Assembly (NCBI GenBank): GCA_035316025.1
Contig: DATFXL010000125.1
Location: 1 to 15,945 of the forward strand
Length of the DNA stretch: 15,945 bases
Direction of reading: 5' to 3'
Source of the DNA: JALZAA01 sp035316025
GTDB taxonomy: Bacteria; Actinomycetota; Acidimicrobiia; IMCC26256; JACDBD01
Shown: positions 7,093-14,330 of the stretch, in pieces
Layout of the letters: each line of letters begins with the position of its first letter
Numbering within the stretch: the first letter of the stretch is position 1
Translations under genes and position numbers: made by a program
The notes under the pieces: model-generated
What the model saw: only the letters and a program-made list of their open reading frames with translations
Told to the model about the DNA's origin: nothing
Database searches by the model: none

Positions 7093-8270
7093 TGTCGGGG
7101 TTCCCGGGGCAGGCCGAGCAGACGCTCGCCGATGATGTTGCGTTGGATCTCGCTGGTGCCGCCCTGGATCGAGTTGGCGCGGGACGCCAAGAACTCGTGC
7201 GCCCAGCGACCCGTGCCCGCGGTCAGGTCGATCGCGTCCGGGCCCAGCACCCCGATAGCCGTCTCGTAGAGACGCTGGGTCACCTCGGCCCACCACAGCT
7301 TGACGACGCTCGACTCCGCGCCGAGCTCTCCACCGTGCGCGAGACGTGCGACGGTGCGCTCGTTGTGCAGGCGGAAGATCTCCACGTCGATCCAGCTCTG
7401 AGCGAGACGCTGGCGTACGACCGGATCCGCGGCTCTCCCGCCGCGTCCACACGCTTGTACCAGGCGGTCGATCGCGGCCTTGCAGGACACCTGCTGCCTC
7501 CAGATGAAGGAGGCGCCGCGCTCGTTGGCAAGCGTGGTGTTCGCGACCCTCCACCCGTCGTGCTCAGGTCCGATGCGGTTGTCGACCGGGACTTCGACCC
7601 CGTCGAGGAACACCTCGTTGAACTCGCTCTCGCCGGTGATCTGGCGCAGCGGGCGGATCTCCACTCCCGCCGCCGTCATCGGGATCGCGAGCATCGAGAT
7701 GCCCTGGTGCGTTCGCACGTCCGGGTCGGTGCGTACGAGCGCGATCCCCCAGTCGGCGAAGCGGGCGTGCGACGACCACACCTTCTGGCCGTTCACCACG
7801 TAGACCCCGTCGCGCTTCTCGGCGCGGGTCGAGAGCGCGGCGAGGTCGCTTCCCGCGTCGGGCTCGCTGAACAGCTGGCACCATACGTCGCCGCCGTCGA
7901 GGATCCTCGCTATCCAGCGCCGGCGCTGCTCCCCGGTGCCGTGCGCCACAAGCGTCGGGCCGACGAGTGTGATGCCGACGCGCCCGAGCAGCTGGGGGGC
8001 GCCGGCCCGGGCGAGCTCCTCGTTGTAGATCGCGACCTGCGTGACCGACGCCCCCCGACCCCCGTACTCGGCCGGCCAGTGCACCGCGACCCAGCCACCG
8101 GCATGGAGTGTCCGCTGCCATTCGCGCAGCGCCGCCGCCTCCCCGACCGTCGACGCCCCCTCGATACGGGGCGGCGGGTGCTCGCTCAGCCACATGCGCA
8201 GCTCGAGGCGGAACTGCTCGTCACCAGCCGTCTCGCCCGGCGATGAACGCTTGTCCACCAGCGCGGTCAC
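7089..8270 (-). CDS. Acyl-CoA dehydrogenase (FadE-like)
   Basis: This 393-residue FAD enzyme oxidises acyl-CoA thioesters to the alpha,beta-enoyl form. Family motifs are CQLFSEPDAGSDLA (residues 131-144), VNGQKVWSSHA (159-169) and SIQGGTSEIQRNIIGERLLGLPRE (367-390). The residue aligned to the MCAD catalytic Glu in YEGT is Gly here (G370). E250 in LANERG sits where isovaleryl-CoA dehydrogenase has its base, so E250 is the likely catalytic residue. This clade includes mycobacterial FadE proteins for sterol side chains and rings, some of which work as hetero-oligomers; only one subunit gene is present here. The frame opens to 8669, but GTG 8270 gives a GTGA overlap with the ALDH stop and a natural N-terminus. 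Its place between ALDH and P450 fits processing of an acid released by earlier steps. Confidence 0.88.
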   Translation of the reverse strand: MTALVDKRSSPGETAGDEQFRLELRMWLSEHPPPRIEGASTVGEAAALREWQRTLHAGGWVAVHWPAEYGGRGASVTQVAIYNEELARAGAPQLLGRVGITLVGPTLVAHGTGEQRRRWIARILDGGDVWCQLFSEPDAGSDLAALSTRAEKRDGVYVVNGQKVWSSHARFADWGIALVRTDPDVRTHQGISMLAIPMTAAGVEIRPLRQITGESEFNEVFLDGVEVPVDNRIGPEHDGWRVANTTLANERGASFIWRQQVSCKAAIDRLVQACGRGGRAADPVVRQRLAQSWIDVEIFRLHNERTVARLAHGGELGAESSVVKLWWAEVTQRLYETAIGVLGPDAIDLTAGTGRWAHEFLASRANSIQGGTSEIQRNIIGERLLGLPREPRQ

Positions 8271-9742
8271 GGCCGTCCCGCGGACCAGGACACCGTCTTG
8301 AGCTGCGTGAACTCGAACATCCCGTAGTCGCCGAACTCCCGGCCGATGCCGGACTGCTTGTACCCGCCGAAGGGCGCCCACGGGCTCGCTCCGCCTCCAC
8401 CTCCGTTGATCGTGACGGTCCCGGCGCGGATCTTCCGGGCCACCTCGAAGGCTCGTTGCGGCTTGGGGTGCCAGACCGAGGCGGCGAGCCCGTACCTCGT
8501 GTCGTTCGCGATGGCCACCGCCTCGTCTTCGCCCTCGAAGGGAATAACGACGCCGACCGGTCCGAAGATCTCGTCCTGAGCCACCGTCATCGAGTTGTCG
8601 ACGTCGGCGAACAACGTGGGCTCGACGAAGAAGCCACGGGGCAGGTCGGCCGGTCGGCCGCCGCCGCACACGAGACGCGCGCCCTCCTTCCTCCCGCCGG
8701 CGACGTACCGCTCGACGCGCTCGCGCTGGGTCTCGCGGATCAACGGCCCCATGCCCGTGGTCGCCTCCGTCGGATCACCGACCTTCATGTTGGCGAGGGC
8801 CGCCGCCAGTCCGTCGACGACGTCGTCGTACACCGCTCGCTCGGCGAGGATGCGCGTCGGCAGTGCGCACCCTTGGCCGGCGTGGATCGTGAAGGTGAAC
8901 GCGGCGGCGGTCGCGAACGTCCGAACGTCGGAGCCGGCGAAGACGACGTTCGGCGACTTGCCACCCAGCTCGAGGAGGACCTTCTTCAGGCCGTCGGCGG
9001 CTTGCTTCATGATCTGCTTGCCCACGAAGTCGGAGCCCGTGAAGCTCACCATGTCGACGTCGGGGTGGGTCGTGAGGCGCTCGCTCTCGGGCACGCCTCC
9101 GGTGACGACGTTGAGGACGCCGGGCGGCAGCTCGGCCTCTTCGGCGACCTCGCCCAGCACCAACGCCTCGATCGGCGTGTATGGCGACGGCTTGAGCACG
9201 ACGGCATTGCCGACTGCAAGCGCGGGCAGCACCTTGGCCAGGTTCAAGTACAGCGGGTAGTTGAAAGCGGTGATCGCGGCCACCACGCCGACGGGCTCTT
9301 TCACGATGACGCCCTGACCCACGCCCCGCGGCCCGACTTGGGGCGGCAGTGGCTCTTCGTACGGGAAGGTCGCGGCCCGCTCGGCGAACCACATCGAGAA
9401 CTGCAACGGCACCCCGAGCTGGAACGCCTCGGCGATCGGCCGTGCCGCGCCCGCCTCGGCGATGATCATCTCCACCAGCTCGATGCGCCGGTCGCCGATG
9501 GCCTGGACGAAGCGCACCAGAGCATCGGAACGCTCACGCGGCGACATCCGCGGCCACGGTCCCTCCTCGAACGCGCGCCGCGCCGCGGCGACGGCACGTT
9601 CCACGTCGTCGATCGACGCCTGCGGCACCGTCGTGATCACTTCCTCCGTGGCCGGATTGATCACCTCGAGCTCGTCGTCGGTCGATCCGTCGACCCACTT
9701 CCCGTCGATGTACAGCTGACGGCCTTTGAGCGCGGTTGCCAT
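8267..9742 (-). CDS. NAD(P)-dependent aldehyde dehydrogenase
   Basis: This is a 491-residue ALDH superfamily enzyme of full length. Catalytic residues are visible: N161 in AFNYPL, the general base E258 in LELGGKSPN, and the nucleophile C292 in HAGQGCALPTR. FTGSDFVGKQI (234-244) is the cofactor-loop region, and IFGPVGVVIPF and FGGYKQSGIGRE are typical of the C-terminal half. It converts aldehydes to acids. The start is ATG at 9742 with an AAGGG about nine bases upstream, and the gene follows the first P450 by 16 bases. Its stop overlaps the acyl-CoA dehydrogenase start by 4 bp. In this operon it probably oxidises an aldehyde from P450, AKR or ester cleavage; the actual substrate is unknown. 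Confidence 0.9.
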   Translation of the reverse strand: MATALKGRQLYIDGKWVDGSTDDELEVINPATEEVITTVPQASIDDVERAVAAARRAFEEGPWPRMSPRERSDALVRFVQAIGDRRIELVEMIIAEAGAARPIAEAFQLGVPLQFSMWFAERAATFPYEEPLPPQVGPRGVGQGVIVKEPVGVVAAITAFNYPLYLNLAKVLPALAVGNAVVLKPSPYTPIEALVLGEVAEEAELPPGVLNVVTGGVPESERLTTHPDVDMVSFTGSDFVGKQIMKQAADGLKKVLLELGGKSPNVVFAGSDVRTFATAAAFTFTIHAGQGCALPTRILAERAVYDDVVDGLAAALANMKVGDPTEATTGMGPLIRETQRERVERYVAGGRKEGARLVCGGGRPADLPRGFFVEPTLFADVDNSMTVAQDEIFGPVGVVIPFEGEDEAVAIANDTRYGLAASVWHPKPQRAFEVARKIRAGTVTINGGGGGASPWAPFGGYKQSGIGREFGDYGMFEFTQLKTVSWSAGRP

Positions 9743-9758
9743 GGTCGAAACCCTTCGT

Positions 9759-11042
9759 TCAGGTGATGGCCGCGAACTCGAGGTGCAGCTGTTCGAGGCC
9801 GCGCATCAGGTAGACGGGCGTGTACTCGTATCGGCGCTCTTCCGGCGGCCCGTGCTTCGCCTCGGAGATCCGAATATCGCCCATGCGATCCAGGAGACGG
9901 TTGATGCTGACGTTCCCCTCGGCGCGAGCGAGCGGCGCGCCGGCGCAGGTGTGGATGCCGAACCCGAAGCCCACGTGCTGACGACCGTTCGGGCGGTCGA
10001 AGCTGAACTCGGCCGGATCCGGGAACTGGCGCGGGTCCCGGTTGGCGGCGCCGGGCATGACGAAGACACTGCCGCCCGCGGGCACGTCCACGCCGCCGAC
10101 CGTGGCCGGAACGCGAGCCATGCGGAACTGACCCTGGAGCGGGCTTTCGATCCGCACGCATTCTTCGATGAATCGCGGGATCACCTCGCGCTGTTCACGA
10201 AGCTGCTGCTGGAGCTGGGGTCGCTCACCGATCAGCCGGAGCGCCGTTCCCAACATCCGTGCCGTGGTCTCCTGGCCGGCGGCGAACAGGTTGGCCGAGA
10301 TCCGCATGACGTCGTCGACCGGTGGCAATGAACCGTCCGGGAAGGTCGCGTTGGCGAGCTCGGTCATGACGTCCGCGCGCGGTGTGCGGCGACGATCCTC
10401 GATGTACTTGGTGAAGCGGTCGTACAGGAACTCCAACGGCTTGTGCGCCACCATGCCTTCGTCGTCGGAGCCGAACTGCCGGTCGGCGCGGTCGCCCTGG
10501 AGCTCGAGCCGGAAGGTCTCGTGATCCTCCTTGGGCACCCCGAGGAGGTCGGCGACCACGAGGAGCGTGAAGGGACTCGCGTACTCGTGGACGAACTCGC
10601 ACTCCCCCCGGTCGGCGAACTCGTCGATCTGCCGGTCGGCGAGCCGCCACATGAACGCCTCGTTCTCCTTGAGGCGCTTGGGCGTGATCAGCCGCATCAA
10701 CAGCCCCCGCTGCGCCGTGTGCTTCGGCGGGTCGAACGAAGGCAGCTGGTCGCTGAACGGGAGCAGGTCCCGGTACTCCTCGATGATCTCATTGACGTCG
10801 TCGCCTTCGAGTGGCACGGGGAAGGGTGTGAAGGGTCCGGCGACGGTGTTGCAGGAAGAGAACGTCGCCGGGTCGTTGTAGACGGCCATCGCCTCGTCGT
10901 GCCCGGTGACCATCACGACACCGTGGCGTGGCTCGCGCCACGCCGGCCCGTGCTCCCGGAGGTACTCGTAGTACGGATACGGATCCTGGTAGAGCCGTCG
11001 GGCGCGGAAGTAGTCCACCGAGTCGAACTCGTTTTCGCTCAC
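9759..11042 (-). CDS. Cytochrome P450
   Basis: This 427-residue P450 has AAGQETT in the I helix (AGQETT at residues 255-260), EECVR in the K helix (E294 and R297), and the heme loop FGFGIHTCAG (359-368) with C366 as thiolate ligand. DRPNGRQHVGFGFG precedes the cysteine as in many soluble actinobacterial P450s. An acidic insert rich in E and D (about 79-92) lies in the B-C region, which usually helps shape the substrate pocket. The start is GTG at 11042 with a GGAGGA ribosome binding site four bases upstream. It is the first enzyme gene after the regulator, 21 bases from the regulator's stop, so it is probably co-transcribed and responds to the same signal. A redox partner is absent from the window. 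The hydroxylation substrate cannot be told from sequence. Confidence 0.9.
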   Translation of the reverse strand: MSENEFDSVDYFRARRLYQDPYPYYEYLREHGPAWREPRHGVVMVTGHDEAMAVYNDPATFSSCNTVAGPFTPFPVPLEGDDVNEIIEEYRDLLPFSDQLPSFDPPKHTAQRGLLMRLITPKRLKENEAFMWRLADRQIDEFADRGECEFVHEYASPFTLLVVADLLGVPKEDHETFRLELQGDRADRQFGSDDEGMVAHKPLEFLYDRFTKYIEDRRRTPRADVMTELANATFPDGSLPPVDDVMRISANLFAAGQETTARMLGTALRLIGERPQLQQQLREQREVIPRFIEECVRIESPLQGQFRMARVPATVGGVDVPAGGSVFVMPGAANRDPRQFPDPAEFSFDRPNGRQHVGFGFGIHTCAGAPLARAEGNVSINRLLDRMGDIRISEAKHGPPEERRYEYTPVYLMRGLEQLHLEFAAIT

Positions 11043-11063
11043 CCGTCCTCCGATCTCCAGTCG

Positions 11064-12374
11064 TCAGCGGCCGAGGAACCCACGCTCGATGATGTGGGCG
11101 GCGGCATCGATCTCGACACCCGGGCGTTGACGGGCACCGAACACCGCGAGCAGCGCCACCATCACGACGGCCTCCAAGTCGACGTCACCGAATCCGCGGG
11201 GCTGCAGATAGCGGGCCATGTGCCTCCGGCCCCAGTCCAGCGGCGGCGCCGATTCGGCGCGGAGCGCCGGGTCTTCGAGGGCGGCGTCGACCCAGACGCG
11301 CATCATCGCCGCTTCGGGCGTCTGAACGTCGTTGTAGCGACGAAGCCATCGACGGAGAATTCCCCTCACCGCTGATGGATCGCTGGAATAGACGTCCGGG
11401 ATCTCCATCACCGTGTCTCGGACCGAGCGCAAAGCGCGCGCAGTGAGAACGCGCGCGAGCTCGTCCTTGTTGCGGAAGTACCGATAGAAGGCCCCGTGCG
11501 AAACGCCAGCGGCGACGACGAGGTCGTCCACGCGAGTGTTGTGGTACCCGCGCTTGACGAAGACGTCGTGGGCTGACGTCAACAAGGCATCGAGGGCTCG
11601 ATTCGTGGAGTCTTCCGACTCGAACCCGTCCCGACCGATCCACTCCAGCATCGCGGGGTTGAACTGGACGGTCGGCGGCGCGGAACCGTCAGGCTCGTGG
11701 ACGTTCGCGTCCGTGCGCAGGCTGAACAACGTGCGATGCAGAACATCCGTGACCGCGTCTTCGAAGCGCGCGCTGGGGTAGGCAGCCGGCTCGACGGAGC
11801 GGAGGATGTCCGCTACCTCGAGCGAGTGGTTCATGCACTGCAGCAGAAGTCGGATGACGGGATCTAACTGCCGCGGCGGCAGCGTTGTGGTCATCAACTT
11901 CGCGCGCAGCTGCGTGATCGCGTCGTCACCGGTACGCGCAGCCACCGCCGCCAGACCTTCGTCCGTCTCGTATGCGTGGAAGACAGGCTCGTAGCGGCTG
12001 TAGATCTCGACGTAGCGGCCGACCCACGCCCGCATCGCCGCCCAGCCGTGGGTGTCGGGCGCGAGCGGGTCCAGCGCCTCCGTCGAAGCCAGCAGCTGGC
12101 GGGCGACCTGGCCGGCGAGCTGCCCGAACACGTCCTCCTTGCTGGCGAAGTACTGATAGAAGGACACCCGCGAGCAACGAGCGAGCTTCGTGATCCGGTC
12201 GATACTGCAGCCGTGGTACCCCTTCTCCGCGAACGCCCTCAGGGCGGCGTCGAGGATGCGCTGCTGGGTCCGCTGTCCCCGGACCCCGACCCGTGGGTTG
12301 TCGGAGAACGGGGCCCGGCGAACGGCAGACGGGCCGCCGCCGCGGCGCTCGGGCGTGGTGCGGGGCGTGGCCAT
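11064..12374 (-). CDS. Double-domain TetR-family transcriptional regulator (Mce3R-like architecture)
   Basis: This 436-residue protein is about twice the usual TetR length because it holds two TetR units in one chain. The first DNA-binding region spans about residues 36-83 (RILDAALRAFAEKGYHGCSIDRI, then VSFYQYFASKEDVF). The second spans about 258-306 (LDALLTSAHDVFVKRGYHNTRVDDL, then GAFYRYFRNKDELA). Each is followed by an alpha-helical ligand-binding-type domain. The same arrangement is known from mycobacterial Mce3R, a lipid-related repressor. The two recognition helices differ (ARCSRVSFYQYF against AGVSHGAFYRYF), so an asymmetric operator is expected. A 30-residue basic, proline-rich N-terminus precedes the first domain. 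It is the first gene of the P450-BVMO operon and divergent from the AKR operon, with two operator-like repeats between them. It probably represses both directions and itself until a pathway compound binds. Confidence 0.85.
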   Translation of the reverse strand: MATPRTTPERRGGGPSAVRRAPFSDNPRVGVRGQRTQQRILDAALRAFAEKGYHGCSIDRITKLARCSRVSFYQYFASKEDVFGQLAGQVARQLLASTEALDPLAPDTHGWAAMRAWVGRYVEIYSRYEPVFHAYETDEGLAAVAARTGDDAITQLRAKLMTTTLPPRQLDPVIRLLLQCMNHSLEVADILRSVEPAAYPSARFEDAVTDVLHRTLFSLRTDANVHEPDGSAPPTVQFNPAMLEWIGRDGFESEDSTNRALDALLTSAHDVFVKRGYHNTRVDDLVVAAGVSHGAFYRYFRNKDELARVLTARALRSVRDTVMEIPDVYSSDPSAVRGILRRWLRRYNDVQTPEAAMMRVWVDAALEDPALRAESAPPLDWGRRHMARYLQPRGFGDVDLEAVVMVALLAVFGARQRPGVEIDAAAHIIERGFLGR

Positions 12375-12380
12375 CGCCGA

Positions 12381-12403
12381 GTGACACTACCGTTAGTTTC
12401 GCC
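12381..12403 (+). promoter_or_regulatory. Operator-like site 1 for the double TetR regulator
   Basis: The site has GTGACAC followed by T and ACCGTTAGTTTC, then GCC. It matches site 2 at 21 of 23 positions. Its core ACTACCGTTAGT (12386-12397) is an imperfect palindrome; over 12383-12400, 14 of 18 positions are symmetric. It ends six bases from the regulator start codon and covers the regulator's -10-like TAGTGT, a good place for autorepression. Confidence 0.65.
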
Positions 12404-12455
12404 TCGGCGTGAACCTCGCCCGGGGCGAGAGCCGAACGCCCGGTGCTACGGTCCT

Positions 12456-12478
12456 GTGACACGACCGTTAGTTTCACC
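12456..12478 (+). promoter_or_regulatory. Operator-like site 2 for the double TetR regulator
   Basis: This is a near copy of site 1 in the same orientation, with G in place of T after GTGACAC and ACC in place of GCC at the end. It begins four bases after the extended -10-like TACGGT (12447-12452) and contains TAGTTT (12469-12474), an alternative -10. In either case it covers the expected start point of the AKR operon. It is less symmetric than site 1 (8 of 12 core positions). Confidence 0.65.
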
Positions 12479-12496
12479 GCGGGGCGCCGCTGCTCA

Positions 12497-12504
12497 GGGG
12501 GAGG
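12497..12504 (+). promoter_or_regulatory. Ribosome binding site of the aldo-keto reductase gene
   Basis: GGGGGAGG lies five bases before the ATG at 12510. It decides the start, since the frame is open far upstream to 11976 across the control region and the regulator gene. Confidence 0.6.
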
Positions 12505-12509
12505 GTTCG

Positions 12510-13508
12510 ATGGAGCACCGACCGTTCGGCCAGACCGGCCTGCAGGTCTCCGCCGTCGGCTTCGGGTGCTGGGAGGTGGCGGGCGGCTACGGACACGTCG
12601 AAGAACCCGAGTTCGTCCGTGCCGTCGATCGCGCCCTCGACCTCGGGATCAACTGCTTCGACACCGCCGAGGGATACGGCATGGGAGCGTCGGAGCGGGC
12701 ACTCGGGCAGGCGCTTGGTCGGCGGCGCGACGAGGCGATCGTCGTCACGAAGTTCGGCATGAATTACCGGGACAAGCCGAACCTGCGTGACAGCAGCCGT
12801 GAACGCGTCTTCGCCTCGATCGACAAGAGCCTCAAGAACCTCGGCACTGACTGGGTCGACGTCTATCTGGTGCACTGGCCGGACCGGTTGACTCCCTTCG
12901 AGGAGACGATGGCAGCACTGGACGAGATCGTGCGCGACGGCAAGGTCCGCTTCGTCGGTGTGTCGAACTTCATGCCCGAGGAGATCGAGGCCTGCATGCG
13001 CGTCCGCCGCATCGACGTGGTCCAGTACGGCTGGAACATGTTCGACCGCAGGATGCAGCGCGAGATCTTCCCCTATTGCGAGGAGCACGGCATCGGGTTC
13101 ATGGCATACGGGTCGCTCTGTTTCGGCCTGCTCACCGGCACCTTCACCGAGGACATGGACTTCGGCGACCAGGACTGGCGGGCGCGTCGGGGACGAATGG
13201 GTTCGATCAAGATGTTCGAAGCTCTGTTCAGCCCGGAGTCGTTCCCGCGCAATGTGCGCGCCGTCGAAGAGCTCAAAAGCATTGCCGCACGGTACGACCG
13301 GAGCCTCCCCCAACTCGCGCTCCGGTGGGCGAGCTCGCACCCTGCCGTCAGTACGGCATTGGTCGGGTGCCGTACGGTTGCCGAGGTCGAGGACAATGTC
13401 GGCGCCGTCGGCTGGTCGATCAGTGACGACGACCTCGCCGAGGTCGACACCCTCTTCGAGCGCCACGGGATCGAGACGTCGCCCGAGTTCTGGATCGAAG
13501 AAGTGTGA
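12510..13508 (+). CDS. Aldo-keto reductase
   Basis: This 332-residue TIM-barrel NADPH-dependent oxidoreductase has the complete AKR catalytic tetrad: D51 and Y56 in CFDTAEGYGMG, K81 in VVTKFG, and H122 in YLVHWPD. Further family marks are GKVRFVGVSNF and LALRWASSHPAVSTALVGCRT in the cofactor-binding C-terminal part. Such enzymes interconvert aldehydes or ketones and alcohols; this branch also contains sugar and plant-type AKRs, so the substrate is open. The reading frame is open well upstream, but the ATG at 12510 has a strong ribosome binding site and the protein then begins normally (MEHRPFGQTGLQVSAVGFG). It is the first gene of the plus-strand operon, directly behind operator-like site 2, and is followed after 21 bases by the SDR gene. 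Confidence 0.9.
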   Translation: MEHRPFGQTGLQVSAVGFGCWEVAGGYGHVEEPEFVRAVDRALDLGINCFDTAEGYGMGASERALGQALGRRRDEAIVVTKFGMNYRDKPNLRDSSRERVFASIDKSLKNLGTDWVDVYLVHWPDRLTPFEETMAALDEIVRDGKVRFVGVSNFMPEEIEACMRVRRIDVVQYGWNMFDRRMQREIFPYCEEHGIGFMAYGSLCFGLLTGTFTEDMDFGDQDWRARRGRMGSIKMFEALFSPESFPRNVRAVEELKSIAARYDRSLPQLALRWASSHPAVSTALVGCRTVAEVEDNVGAVGWSISDDDLAEVDTLFERHGIETSPEFWIEEV

Positions 13509-13529
13509 CGGTGCGCGGGGGGACTTGAC

Positions 13530-14330
13530 GTGGCCGAGGAGCTCGCGGGAAGGGTCGCGATCGTCACCGGCGGCGCCAACGGACTGGGCCGGGCCATCGT
13601 CGACCGTTTCGTCGAGGAAGGCGCGCGCGTGGTCATCGCCGACATCGACGCCGAAGCGGGCAAGGCGGCGTCGACCGAGCTCGGCTCCGCCGTCGCCTTC
13701 CAGCCGACCGACGTCGCCGACGCCGACGACGTGCAGCGCGCCGTCGACGTCGCGGTGGAGGACCTCGGGGCGCTCGACATCATGGTGAACAACGCGGGCA
13801 TCGGCGGATCGCACCAGCGGTTCCTCGACGACGACTTCGAGGACTTCGAACGCACGATGGCCGTCAACATCCTGGGTGTCATGGTCGGATGTCAACGGGC
13901 GGCTCGGCGCATGGTCGAGCAGGGTGGCGGCACCATCCTCAACACAACGTCCATCGGGGGGATCAACGCCGGGCCCGGGGTGATGGCGTACCGCGCCTCG
14001 AAAGCCGCGGTGATCCATCTGAGCAAGTCGATCGCGATCGAGTTGGCACGAGCCGGGGTCCGCGTGAACTGCATCGCGCCGGCGCACATCCCGACGGGGA
14101 TCAACACCACGTTCGACCAAGAGGCGATCGTGCGGGCGATGCAGCCGCTCCAGCGCCTGGCGTCTCCCGCCGACGTCGCCGAGGCGGCGCTCTACCTCGC
14201 AAGCGACCGGGCGGCACAGATCACGGGGGTCGTGCTGCCGGTCGACGGAGGGACAACCGCCGGCCCGCCACCCCGGCCGGTGAAGGACCTGCTGGCGAAG
14301 CGCACGCCGCCGCCGACCACGAAACGGTGA
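13530..14330 (+). CDS. Short-chain dehydrogenase/reductase (SDR), classical type
   Basis: This 266-residue classical SDR has the cofactor motif TGGANGLG (residues 13-20), NNAG (87-90), and the catalytic S141, Y154 and K158 (YRASK). D38 at the end of the second strand favours NAD(H) over NADP(H). PVDGG near the C-terminus is typical, after which a 20-residue proline- and lysine-rich tail follows. It interconverts alcohols and ketones; oxidation of a P450-made alcohol to the ketone for the BVMO is an attractive but unproved role. The start is GTG at 13530 with a G-rich ribosome binding site about seven bases upstream. Its stop overlaps the following amidohydrolase start by 4 bp, so the two are translationally coupled. 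Confidence 0.9.
   Translation: MAEELAGRVAIVTGGANGLGRAIVDRFVEEGARVVIADIDAEAGKAASTELGSAVAFQPTDVADADDVQRAVDVAVEDLGALDIMVNNAGIGGSHQRFLDDDFEDFERTMAVNILGVMVGCQRAARRMVEQGGGTILNTTSIGGINAGPGVMAYRASKAAVIHLSKSIAIELARAGVRVNCIAPAHIPTGINTTFDQEAIVRAMQPLQRLASPADVAEAALYLASDRAAQITGVVLPVDGGTTAGPPPRPVKDLLAKRTPPPTTKR

Larger units (their letters stand above)
12375..12509. promoter_or_regulatory. Divergent control region between the TetR operon and the AKR operon
   Basis: This 135-bp gap separates the two divergent starts. It contains two 23-bp sites described separately, a TAGTGT -10-like hexamer for the regulator (12384-12389, minus strand, nine bases from the ATG), and an extended -10-like TGC-TACGGT for the AKR side (12444-12452, plus strand). 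The middle (about 12404-12455) is GC-rich with no other repeat that I recognise. No TTGACA-like -35 is seen for either direction. Confidence 0.6.

Noticed and set aside
7093..7554. Upstream extension of the 5863-7092 P450 frame
   Set aside because: It lies inside the acyl-CoA dehydrogenase gene; the GTG at 7092 forms a GTGA overlap and gives a normal P450 N-terminus.
8271..8669. Upstream extension of the acyl-CoA dehydrogenase frame
   Set aside because: It lies inside the ALDH gene and is not family-like; GTG 8270 with a GTGA overlap is the better start.
8108..9766. 552-codon plus-strand frame opposite the ALDH gene, and a similar one at 5830-7269 opposite the P450
   Set aside because: Arg/Asp/Leu/Val-rich mirror translations of clear enzymes, with no start signals.
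11976..12509. Upstream extension of the AKR frame
   Set aside because: It runs antisense through the regulator gene and across the control region; the ATG at 12510 has a strong ribosome binding site.
12375..12509. KstR-type operator (TNNAACNNGTTNNA) for steroid-catabolism control
   Set aside because: The repeated sites here have a different core (ACCGTTAGT) and no KstR match was found, so a steroid assignment on this ground is not supported.
13889..14326. Upstream extension of the second amidohydrolase frame
   Set aside because: It lies wholly inside the SDR gene; GTG 14327 overlaps the SDR stop.
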